From assembly GCF_037975245.1 (NCBI RefSeq), contig NC_092563.1, forward strand, positions 1,577,001 through 1,641,000: a DNA stretch of 64,000 nt, read 5' to 3'. The notes below the pieces were generated by a model, which ran no database searches, was not told where the DNA came from, and was given only the letters and a program-made list of their open reading frames with translations. This document shows positions 46,434 to 59,300 of the stretch, in pieces. The stretch comes from Apostichopus japonicus. Its lineage: Eukaryota; Echinodermata; Holothuroidea; Aspidochirotida; Stichopodidae. The position numbers and the translations under genes were made by a program. How positions within the stretch are numbered: the stretch's first letter is position 1; each line of letters starts with the position of its first letter.

Positions 46434-47234
46434 GAATGGAAATTGCACGAAATTCTTATATTCGCAAGTTTCAATCTAATGTTTTCAATGACTTTCTGGG
46501 CCACCGTAGTATAGATTGAGACGAATTGACCAATTTGTGATATATAAAATTCGCTATCTTGAATTCTAGAAACGTAGTTCTTCTACGGAGGCCTATATTA
46601 CATGAAAAAGGAAACAAATAACGATTGTCATTTAAATTACCACTTTGGGTTACAAGGAAATCTAACTGATGATGCGAGATACTGGAAAGTGTGATATATT
46701 ATCACTGTGCCACTGTCGCGAAAAATATGTTCTTCAAAGGGCTGGTAAACAATAACTTACCTGTATTTTGGATGTTTGAAATACCCGGCAGAACAAACCA
46801 GTTCAGTACACACGACGTGCCACTTGGTATAATTGTTTTGTTGTAATAATTGTAGTGGTTAAACTTTCTGTGAGTTTCTAACAACCTTGTTCTTTGAGAT
46901 ATCCGATACTCTCTCTTTTAGTCTTTAGTTCACCCCAAAAGGATATAGAAGAGCCAGTGCCATGAAGGGACATACAAAATTCGTGCACTACAACTATTAA
47001 AATTTGTAAAATTGAGTAGCCAGTCCTCAGAAATCGAGCTCCATCAGCCTCAAATACATTTTGTCAAGGAAGGCAGTTATTTTAAGTTTAATTCCCAACT
47101 ATCTTTGTTGTGAGATATTGCAAAACTTGCGTTTAAACAAGTTATCGAGATCCACTTCACTGTTGTGAGTTCTGAAGCTATTGTTACAAGTATCTTCTAC
47201 TCTTCCTTACTTCATTTGTCACAACATTTCCAAA

Positions 47235-47364
47235 ATGGCAGCCCCCTTCGTCAGAACTTGCGGTACATTCTTTCGAAGATCGCGTGTGATGTTTCCACAA
47301 CAAAAACCTCAGGAAGGCATAAACGTTCGACTATTCAATAAACCATCAAGCCGTCTTGTCCATG
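47235..47364 (+). CDS. MRPL38: MRPL38 exon 1: transit peptide region
   Basis: 43 codons plus one base. The ATG context is aaaATGG. Residues 1-20 carry several Arg (F-F-R-R-S-R) and no acidic residue. The donor is G|GTATAA, weaker than the others. Confidence 0.8.
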
Positions 47365-50300
47365 GTATAAAATTTTGCATTTCCATGAAGATGTAAACTA
47401 ATGACATCCATTTTAAAATCTACAGTAGTCTAGGCACAACGTCGAAAACTTAGCAGTAGGCCTTGTGCCTAACACTGTGTTGGGAAGGGCCAGTTCTGCG
47501 AAGTCAAGTTTGCAAGGCGTTTAAATGATCATGTGTACCCACTACACTGTCGATGAAACATAACTTTTATGGAATTATTTAAAACAGATGTATCTAACAG
47601 TAACAAGACTGGAATACACAATCCTTGGCCGATAAAGAGAGCCCTAGTCTTGAAGTGTTTAAGACAAGATTGCCCACGCATTGTTATTAGCACTGCTGCG
47701 CTGCGCACCAACATCCTTGTTGTGATACCCGAGAGGGGTTTTAACGAGTTGCTAACAGAAACAGAAATATATTACATAACTTAAACTAGGCTAAGTATGG
47801 TATATAACAATTTGAGGAATCCATATGAAATCAAATTGCCATTTTCAACTTTCAACTTCTTAAAAATCATCATGATTGACCATCAGCTTTAATTTTAAGC
47901 ACACTAAATATTGCTAGCACTTTAAAGGCATTGAAGACTCGCCCCAAACCGCGTGCGGCCATCTGAAAAAGTGAACTTTCTGTTGCTTGCAAGTGACGTT
48001 TTGTTCGTGTCGCTACAAAATGCAGACAGTAACTGAAACGTGAAACCTTAATTGTTATCTTTAGCTGGACCTGAGATGTCCATCGCTGTATCGTTTGTAT
48101 ACTGTGCTGTGGGTATTGACTGCAGCTGTATGTACTGACTGTACACTAGTGTCTAATTACCGACAGTAGCAAGCTGTGTGTGTATTTTCTGGGATCGATG
48201 GTGGTGGTTTACACTTCTGTTACACCTCATTCGAAACTAGGTCAATTTACCGGCATTAGACGTTTCTTTTTGCACGAGTCTTCACACCCTTTAAAAGAAC
48301 ATTGCTAGATGCGCAGATCCACAAAATTATTTCCATCCATTGGAGATGTCTAAACATAAACAATTCATGTCTTAGTGTGGATAGCCTAACTACTAAAGGA
48401 GGAATGTTAGCTCAGTGGTTAACGCCAGTGCATCCTTCCAATTAAAGGTCCCCAGTTCGAGTCACTCCAAGATTAATGTGTGTCATCCAGTTGCAGAGTT
48501 GTTGACAATTCATAGTCATTAAATATGAATCTAAGAGACTGACTTCGGTCAGCGTGCGGCTTTGATAAGCCACTGAGGCTTCTTCGCGAGTTCCTACTTG
48601 CAGGAAGATCTAAAATACATACATACTAAAATAGGAGTGGCAGTAAAATGCTTGTTTAAATTTGAACATGGATGACCATGGTCTGAATTTTTAGCATATT
48701 AAGAGGCAGTGCTGGTGACCTATTTGTGTGCCATAATTTACCCTCTGTCCAATAGAAAATAGCAAAATAAATGCAATTTTTTCCAAATCTATTTTAAATG
48801 AATTATTTTAATTATTTGGACTAAACATCTTGGTTGGTAACCAGTGATTCAAATAATATCCAAGTTCACCTATATATTAAAGACAAATTGATTGCTACAG
48901 ACCTTTCTTTTGATAGTGTAAGTGATCTACAGATTATGTAATATCTAATTGGGTTTTCTTACTAAACAGCAAGAAAGCATTGATTACCCAGAACTGAGTC
49001 TGAGAAGTTAAACTTTAATTTATGAATGAGAAATAGAGGTATAGAATCTAGATAATATTTTTTGGGCTGTTTTTTCCGGGACAATTGTGTGGGATAGAAG
49101 ATAGGACAAACAACTGGTTTATAACTGCAGTAAACTGCTTCACCAAATAGAAATGACAAATTGAGAACAAAAGGGTTCATACCTCGTGCAGAACTAATTA
49201 TTTAGTTATCTTAATAATTTTCCTTCTTTATCTCCTTTTGTCAGGAGAAATTGAACATCAAAAACCTAGGACAAAATTGATGGGAAAATGCGTCAATTCG
49301 TTCACAAGAATTAGTTAGGCATTTTTTCAGCTTACAGTTGACATTGATAATGTGCATTGTTTAGGCTTGTGACCGTAAGCTGTTATTGCATTCATTGCTT
49401 TCTCCATCTATAAACCAACTTAAAGAAGCTGTAGTTTGTTATCCTCTCATCTGATTTTGATCAAATTTGCACTCTTGTAATGACCGTGATATTTTTTTGT
49501 CTTATTGCAAGGATATTTATTCACATCTTCCCAATTCCCTGAGGTTTTTTTTTTTATTGAAAACAGTTTGATACTTTGCATTTATAAGGAGGACTCATTT
49601 TGGGTATGTTCTTCCTACATCCAAGACCATAAATGTTTATTTTTAAGAAAATCACAATTTGACAGTAAGCATGGAATCTTAGAATAAGTGTTGGATGCTA
49701 ATATCACATTTGACACATAAATCCAAAAGGGAGCCGGGTGAGCCGCTTACTGTACCCTTTGGCAAAATTGTTTTTGGCAGTAAGCAAATTTGCATTTTCC
49801 AGCAGTATCATTTGAAGTCTGTATAGTCTTCATAGTTACATTTAGTAAGCAAACACAGCTCCTGGGTCCTCTGTAGTTTGAATGATGTTTACACTTTTTA
49901 TGGAAAGCTATAAATTCTCTGAGTATGATCTGGATTAAGATAACATTTGCCATAAATATTGATTCAGTGGTAAATGTTGTTTGATAGTTTTAACACTAAA
50001 TACTTCCTAAAGGTGACCCAAAATTGATGTCCAAAATCTCAAAGGTGTGTTTTCTATTAAGTTGGAAGCAAAATAATATACAAATTCAGCTGTAAGCATT
50101 TTGTAATATAGACACATATGTTGACAAACTGCTGTGTTACAACTTTTTTAAGAGATTTGAGAATATAATTGGAAAGACTGAAAGATTTAAATGGCGTGGT
50201 TTAATTCATAAATTTAAACGAATCTGAAATGAGAACACAGTGGGGAAATTACATACAAATTTAGAAAGAGGAATTTAACGTTTCGCTGCATAGACCTCAG

Positions 50301-53300
50301 GCAAACATATTCTATGTTCTATCAACTAGGCTATCCATCCTTATATCAGGTGGTAATTGTTAAGCATATTTTTGCTGGGTTTGCCATTCAGAAACCACAA
50401 TGCTTTGCAAACATGTATTTGAACCAGTTTCAATTATGCAACCCAGGAAATGAAGCATTTGAAGAGAACTTTTGGAATCGCATCCAAATCTGAGAGGGTC
50501 ACATGGAATGACCCTTTGTGCATCCTCCCTTTTTTACGTTAAGTCTTCTGAAAACAAAATCAAAAAGGGACGTTCTGGTTTGTTCATATGTTAAATTACA
50601 TTTGCGTATACAAATTAAAACCAGATAACTGAAAAACTGACTGAGAAATAAATGTTTGAAAGGTAAAACAGTGAAAAAGTGTTACTTAATTAGGTAATAT
50701 GGATAAAATGTTTGGTGACAAATTAATGTAGTTAAATTGTTTTTAAATTATTTTTTTGGTCTTTTTTCTTTCCACAGCATCAGTTGGTATTGACATTGGT
50801 CTTCCACCCAAACTTGTGATGCAAGGACAGCAAACCAAAGAAAGACGAGAACACTTGCAAAACCAAAAGAGCAAGTTACAACTGGAAAAATCTGCAAGAC
50901 TCCGACAGTGTCAGTATTGATACAAATTTAGCATTTTATCTGTTTTAGGAAGAAAACACGTCAGTAACCATGTGGACAAATGTAAAAACCAAAAGGCAAT
51001 ATGTAGGCAATTTCGTCAGACATTAGTCAAGGAAGGATAAACATAATCCTTCTGTAGCTCATCGATAGAACTAAAGTATTTCCATAAAAATGTATTGTAG
51101 GCGCCCTGAACAATTCAAATACTAATCAATCCGGTGGCTGAAGTTAATTGCTGGAAACATCCTTCATCTTCAGTTCAAAACTGAATCCTCAGCAAATATA
51201 TTGGGTTTTTCAAAGCTGGTGTTTATTTTGTGAATGTAATGAGCAACAGGAGAGCGAGTGATGTCATCATGACAATATAGCTGAAAACATTTGTTTTCTT
51301 ATTTAATATACTTAAATAATCGTTTTCAGCCAAAGAGATCAGTTGCATTTTGATGAAATGCTAAGTACAAGAATGATGACAGCTATTAAAGCAAATGTTC
51401 CAAATCATTCATTTCAATTCACCAAAAGATTGTAATTTAGAGGAATATAAAGGTTTTGAATAAAGTATGCCATTATGGCATCACTTCCCAAGAGATTCAC
51501 TCAAATTCCTCACTCAAACATATTCAAACTCTGTGAAATAAATTCTTCTCATTCCTAAATGTGAAATTAGCTAGTAATTATCCTGAGTATTTAAGTCGAT
51601 AACAGTTTCAGCCTAAATTCCTATAGTAAAGTAGGTTAGGCTAGTTATATCTGATGTAAAAGTGTGATTGGTCTAGGTGTATATGTTTTAAGTGTATACT
51701 GTATGTTTGCTGTTAACATTTTCTGCAGACAATATTGCATCTATTGAAAATTGAATGCAAAAAAAAAAAAAAAAAAACACATTTGAAGGCAACACATAAG
51801 TTTAATGCTACAATTGCAACCATTACTCAAAGAACTTTTCAAGGTGATTGGACATAAACTGTAAAACTCAGGTTTGATCCTGAGCCAAATTTAGCAATAA
51901 AGTTATTTTGGTGGAGAGAAGCCTTGAAGATCTAAGACACTCTTGTAAGCAATAGGAAACTATTGTATGCATGAGTAGATGACTACATGAGTTCAGCAAA
52001 CTTAGTCTTGCAGTTCAATAATTTACATGTTTAACCACTTATTCATAGATCAAATGTAGTAACTCACAATGTAAAGTAACCCCCCCCCCCCCCACCCCAT
52101 GAAAGAAAAAGGACTTTGTTCAATAGAAAAGTCACATCTACAAACTAGTGATTACTAAGGAAAAAATTACATTAAATTTGATCTAAAGGCCCTCCTGCTA
52201 AGATACAGCCCTGGGCAGTAGAGAAAAGTTTTATCTGGGAGGGAACAAAAGTCAGGGCAGTGGGACATGTGACTTGAGTTAAAGGGTTGTCCACAATGTT
52301 ACCTCAAAACATTCAGACATAAGTGGTTTCCCTGCACATTCAGTACCACAAGTTCTTGTAGTTGAATATTTTTGCAACAAGAGGGCAGCTCTTGGAAAGG
52401 AAATTTAATTTTCCAACCAAATGTCACTTTTTAGATAACATAAGGAGACATTTCCCTTGTAAAAATGGAAAGAAGTTGCCTTTTATTACTAAAAATTTGG
52501 TCTCCTAATTTATGAGGTTGTTCACAATACAATGCAGCGGGGGAGGAGGGGGGTGCTGCATGATCCCCCTGTCCATGACTTTGCTGCTGTCTCTTATTTG
52601 TGACATTAATTAGAAATTAATGAAGTATGTTTGTGTTCTTTATTTTCAGTGGAAATACCGTTGGATGAAGTGAGGAGGAAGTGGGAGACCACATCTGCCC
52701 CGTATCATATCAGAGCAACCGGTCATCACTACAACATATTCACAGATCTCTTTGACGGGGCAGACTTTCTCTCCCACGTTGTCATGAAGATATTCTTTGA
52801 GTGTCCAGATGAAGGATTCATGCCTGTCTACTATGGCAATGTCATTACACCGACAGAGGTAATAACATCAAATGCTGCGACTTCATTTCCTGTTATTGGG
52901 AAGAATCTTTAAAGATTCTGAATCCCTCGTATCCACGAACTGGCCTTGAACATGTTCATTGGCGCCAGTGATCATTCTTGTGGTAATAATTTGACATTTT
53001 AAGATGCATAATGTAAGCACATTATGAATAGTGATAAATGCTGTTTAATGAATGTTACTCTGTTTAATAGTCATAGTCTCATGGTCAAGGTGATGTTTAA
53101 TGCAAAATAACAATAAATATATAAGGTTTGTACATACCCACACAGCTAGGAAGAAAAAGTTCAAAGATGATTTGTACTTTTGTATTTTAGTTAGTAATTT
53201 GCTTGAATTTTCTTCAAGGACAGAAGCGGGGATGAAAAACCTTTTGACAAGATGCACGGTCAATGTCAAGTGGTAAAACTTTAAAACTTAATATTTGTGT

Positions 53301-56300
53301 GCTTGGTAGACTATCTCTCCCTAACTGCAAGTTTGATGTTTATTTCGGTCTTTCGTTTTGTGAGATTTGGAGGTTTTTGCCAAGTAATAACAAGACGGTC
53401 TAGTATGTACAAAATGATCATTTTCAGGTTGTCAGTGTAATGTCCTTTATAAAACTCTGTACAAAGTACTTCTGCCACTGCTATCAAAGTACTTTTAATT
53501 ATTGTCATAATTAGTCAAATTAGTTACCTGCAATCATTTGTGCACGATATAAGCTTGAGTAAGAGTTAAATGAATATGCAATTTCCTATATGTGGAGCAC
53601 ATTATATTTTCACTATGAAGTCACCTGATTGTACCTTTAAACACTACCATAGCAATCATAAATGAAACAGGTTAAGCTTTATTAAAATGTGTAGAAAATA
53701 TCAGGTAGAAAATTTTCTAGGTATGGTCAAAATAACAACATGGATTTATTCTACAATATATATTTAAATTCCTATGTGGGGGTGGGTCACTTGAAAGTAA
53801 CATTACTGAGCGCTTAATTGGAAGCACACAATTTCTTCCCAAAATACATAACTAAAAGTGCATTAACATTGCTTTGATAACTGCAGTGTATGTGTTTTGT
53901 CTTCCAAAAATATTACTGTCAATAGAATTACAGAAAATTATGCAGGTCTAGATAATCAAATTTTGGTTTACGATTTTGTAAAGACTTGTTTTAGTGCAAT
54001 AAACAGATTAAAGACAGGCATACAACAGTATAGTCAGTATTGCGAAGTTCGCCATACTGCGAAGTTCGGGCACCCTAAGAAATACACGATTTTCACCATG
54101 AAAACCTACAGGAAGAGCCAAATTTCACCAAAAAGTACGAAGCTACAGTTATTTTCTCTCCAAAATGACCCGTGTGCAAGAAATTACTTACATATTTGTC
54201 AATAAAATGACGAAGATCTATGAAGTCTGTTATAATTACTGAAAGAGCAACAGCGCCACCAATTTGTACCAGCGCCACACTGTAGGTTGCGTGGCCGAAA
54301 TTCGCAATACTCTAGCAAGAAATACCAGTTCCACAATCACGAAGAATCTTCTTGGAAAACAACGTGAAAACAGTTTGCAGGAAAGAAAGTTTGGCCGTGT
54401 ATCGTACTAAAACACAATTCTCCCACCATATGAAGTATATTTTCTGGTGATTTAGACCAGAAGATTTAGTTTTGGGGTGTTTTAAGTCTTAAGTGGGCGA
54501 ACTTCGAAGTCACCGTCCTACTGTTCAGCGAATATGAGGCCATTGATTTCTGTATCTACAACAAATTCTTTTGCTTTATGAATGGAAACAGCTGACTGGA
54601 GACAACAGTTGCATCTGGCAATGGTAGTAGTAGGAAACTTAATTATCTGAATCTCAGATAAGCTTAGACATGGTTACTCTTCTTTGAGAATGGTACGTAG
54701 AGTGTTGTTTGATAATGGATATCTAGAGTTCTGTTAGATGTACAGTACAAGGAAAGATTACACTGTAGTCATGAACTAATGGATTTTTATTTTTGTCTGG
54801 CAGGCATTGAAACCCCCAACAGTCCATTATGACTGTGATGCTGGAAACCTTTGGACTTTGCTAATGGTGAATCCTGGTAAGCTCAAAAATGTTTTATTGT
54901 TTCTTAATTTTTTGCATTTGATGTCATGTTTTCTTCTGTGTTTACATTTAGAAAAAGCCTGCATTCCTTTACAATTTGGCAAAAAATTAAAATATATTTA
55001 TTGAATAATTTATCATGTTACTAAAAGTGATCTTGACTACAGACAATAAGGACTTTAGCTAGAAATAAAAATCTGGGTTCACGTAATTTGTGTGGTTGTC
55101 TAATTTGTGCTCTGGGGAAGTGTTCTGAAGATTGTTGCCATTTCCTTTGGCACACACCTATTTGATTCTTATAATTTGCAAAATTTTAGTGTCATTTTAA
55201 GCTTTTCAAAGCGATGATATTTGTGCATGTTACCAAAGTCTGCAGTACATATAAGTATCCAAGTATTTACTATAGAGCAGTTCTATGTGAGTGGATGAAT
55301 CTGCTTTCTTTGGCACTTTTGAGGTAATTTTCATAATTATATAAACGTTATTCCACATTTAAATTGGTGACATTCCAGTTCATTAATGTGACAGGCAGGA
55401 TTTCATTTCAAATAATGACGACGACGACGATGAAGTTTAATAATCTATTATGATTATTACGTTTTAGCCAGGGATGCAAGATCTACATATTGAGATCACG
55501 ACAGTATTCCTTTGCAGACTTCAACTTACTTACAATTGCTCTAGTTTTGTACTACACATTTTTTCAACATTGTTCATGCCAAAACAATATTAACCTACTT
55601 CTGTTTTGACAAAAGAAGTATCAACACTTACAACAAAAACTTTATTACCTCCCAGGTGTTCTCACCATCAAAATAATACATTAGTTAGTACCGTTACAAA
55701 TGGTTATTTAGAGAATATAGGTCTCACCTGCCCAAAGTATCCTCACCTCCCACAGAGTCCAAAACAAAAGAACTTCCTTTCAAGTTGTTTAATCTACAGT
55801 CAAAGACAAAGACATGATATCACCTGGTTTGAAATTGTTAACAAGCATGCCAGTGGGGGGTTCTTTTTCTTCATTTACCGTTATAGGATCATGAAGGTCA
55901 ATTGTAACAGTTCGTAACTTTTAAATATATTCTGCGGAATAGCCTTATGTGGGTTATTTGTGTCCATAATGAATTAGTTTATTTGGAAAAAAGACATTTG
56001 TTCTGATCAAAAGGTCAACTCTGCCATGACATCCGTTACAAATTAAGCATGTCAGTGATGGACACATAAAGGACCTTTAAAGAATGGGGACAATTTCACC
56101 AATGGGAAAATGTATCTTTTTTACAAGAACGGGACAATCCTCAGTTTAATCTAGGCATGTGGTAACCTTAAATGACATGCATCTGAAATAGAGATCTTCA
56201 CTTCAAACCAATCTAGGTGGGCATCAATAACAACCGTATTTTGAACAATGCTACCAACTTGCAATGAAACCCACAACTGCTGATTTGGGTATAATTAAGG

Positions 56301-59300
56301 ACTAGAGTAATAATCCTTCCAAGCAAATGATGTTTTACACAAGCAAGGGAAATTGAACACCAGATTTCAATTAAAAAGATTTTGGTAAACATGTTAAGGA
56401 TATTGTGATTGTCACAAAACCTACGGTACCTTTGGTAAAATGTGGTTAAATGAACACTACAGCCACCAAATATGAGAAATCAATTCTACGAGGTGATCAA
56501 GTGTTTCGACCCCCATAAACTTGTCCACATTTCAACAGTTTAAGAGCACTCTAATATTTGCAAAGTTTTGCAATGTGTTTTCAAATCATCACATTCCTCC
56601 AAAATTTTTTAACCTATAGGTTTCAGTTTGGTTGCTCTAGGCTGTAGATATATAGATTTTTGTGTATATACAAAGCATTCCCATGTAAGGAAGGAATAAG
56701 GAAATCATATATTATGTGCCTTCAATATCAAGGGCGTAGGAACCGGGGGGCTGGGGGGGCGCCAGCCCCCAGTGAAAAATATGGGGGGGCGGAAGTATCG
56801 TTCTGCCCCCCCGCTCTGCAAGTCAGAAAACCCCTTTTTCATTTCCAAATGAGAAAAAAATCTCATTTGAAGCACCAAATTGCATCTAAGGCTAGGTGAA
56901 AATGCAAAATTCTTTACAAAATGGAGTGGGTGTTGAAGTGTGCTATATTGCACCAAATTGCATCTGAGGCCACCTGGAAATGCAAAAAAAATCCAAAGGG
57001 GAGGGGGACACCCCTCCCCTTAAACCCCTCCCCAGGCCGGCCATCAGTCTTCAGCCCCCCCACTCAAAAGTACCTTCCTACGCCACTGTTCAATATGTTC
57101 ATTTGAAGCTGTGTGATAATTTCATGGTTGAATAATTCACAGCTCATTAATGGAGCCATGTTGTCTGAGTAAGCATAAGTTTCCATCTTCATTTTTTGTA
57201 CAATCAAGGCTATTTATAATACAAACAATCGCTGTTGTACAAGGAACTCTGCTGTTTGGATAACATCAGATGAGTTCAGTTTATTGTCGTCAGGGGAAGA
57301 ACCTAGAAAATTCATTTCAAATTTAGGTCAATAATGACTGTCTGGATCTCTAATACATTTCTATTGGCAACAGCTTTAGGGATTAAAAGTAGAAAGAGTG
57401 ACTGTAAAGTTTACTTAGGTCTCAAAATATCTCTAAATGTTGGATGTTAATGTTGGTATTGTAAAATGTCTCAAAATGTGAAAGATGTCTGTAAAAGTCT
57501 CAAAACATCAGTCTTATAAGGATATTAATGTACATGTCACGTTATGTCTCTCAGCACATCTAAGTAATGCTTTAAAATGTCTGAAAATGTCTATCAATGT
57601 CTCAAAATATCTCAACTTCTCATAACATATCAGTACTGTACCAAGATTTCAAATTGTTAATGTTTTCTGTGAATTGTTGTTCAAAAATTGTCTCAAGTTC
57701 TCATTACATATCAGTAATGTAGCAAAATTTCAGTTAAGCCTGGAAATGTTGCAAAATGTCTCATACATATCATCACATATATCACTAATGTTTCAAAATG
57801 TCTGTCAATGTCTAAATGTATGTCTCAATATTGAATGCAATTGTTTTATTATGTCTGTGTTGCACAGTAGCATGAATTATAAAAAGTATATACAATTATC
57901 GTGACAACAGCAAATTATATTAATACTGTCATAAGTGATTATGGTGATTTGTAAGCAAAACTTTCACCCTTTATTTAGCACTTTTAATTATCATTATCAC
58001 GATTATAAACGATAAATATTTTGCTACTGTACTTTCCAATGATTGCTGGTACCTTATAATAGATACTTATGGTTCCTGTCTCTGGCAATAATCTGGTAGT
58101 TTAATTTTTGGTATTGCTTCCTTTGCAGATGGTCACCTGATATATAATGATGCAGAATATGTTCACTGGATGATGTAAGTACACTGTGATAGTTGGTGAA
58201 CTTTTAATTCTCTCTTTTTAAAGCATTTCTGTGTTTGTAATAAAAGGCAAGAAAAATATCCAAATTATTCCAATTAATCTCACATGGAGAGAAATAATTA
58301 AAACATCATTATTGGTGCCAGCAACTTTGTTCTAATGTAATGCCTTGGTAGGATATTCCATTATGTGCCTAACCAGCCCATATAAACTGTTTCTCAATCA
58401 CTGTACCATTCAGTTCTGCTACAGCAAAGGTGCCATGATTATGAATTTGGTACAGTTGATGTTGTGCTTCATTTGCAGTAAATTCTGCAACCGGTATTTG
58501 TTACAAAGGTTTGAAAAAGAGACATTTATACAATTGATGGTTAATGCGGAAAGTTGTTTTTTGTCCTATTCAAATTTCTCTCTGCTTTCTGCTAGCACAT
58601 TGGAAGGGGGAAATCGTCATAGTTTGTTATCGTTGGTTGGGAGCGTAATTTTGGAGCATAGCATAGATTGAGGCTCACCATACTATATTTTTCTTATATT
58701 TTTGTTAATACAGAGGCAATATACCTGATGAAAAACTAAGTGAAGGAGATACAATCTTTGATTATTTGCCTGTGTTTCCTGCTAAAGGAACAGGTTATCA
58801 GAGAATTGTCTTTTTGCTCTTCAAACAAGATGGGAAAGTTAATTACAGTGATGAGATTGTACCGTTACCATGGTGAGTGTAAAATGTTTGGGACCTGTGA
58901 ATTGCTCCCTCCTTTCCAACTCATTACTTCTCCCGATTCACCCTTCTCCTTATTAGTTAAGAATTGGCTACGCTTCTCAAAATATCTGCTTATTACTGAA
59001 TATGGTTTTTCCTCAAATGGAGGAAAAGAGGTGTGAATGTTTGTACCAGAATACAATATTGTTTTATTCTCCCACAATCCATACATATTATTTGCCAATC
59101 ATGGAGAAGTTTGGTACGTATCACAACTAGGTTATTAACAGTAGGTAGAACCAAACCTACTTTGTGGAACTGTTTCAACTTTTAAATATGTTTGACCTGC
59201 AAAAGGTCAAATTTGGCACAATTCTATGCATCTTTCTTTTTTGTTTTCTTAGTCGCAGTTTACCAAATAGAACATTTAGTACACATGAATTTTATGCAAA

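Noticed and set aside
46702-46884. Minus-strand open frame with a good donor (near 46757) as first exon of the STMP1-like gene
   Set aside because: Its phase would not give a start codon in frame with exon 2, and the protein does not resemble the family; it could still be a non-coding 5' exon.
48400-48475. Functional tRNA gene
   Set aside because: The A and B boxes are present but the stems do not pair into a cloverleaf, and a SINE body follows.
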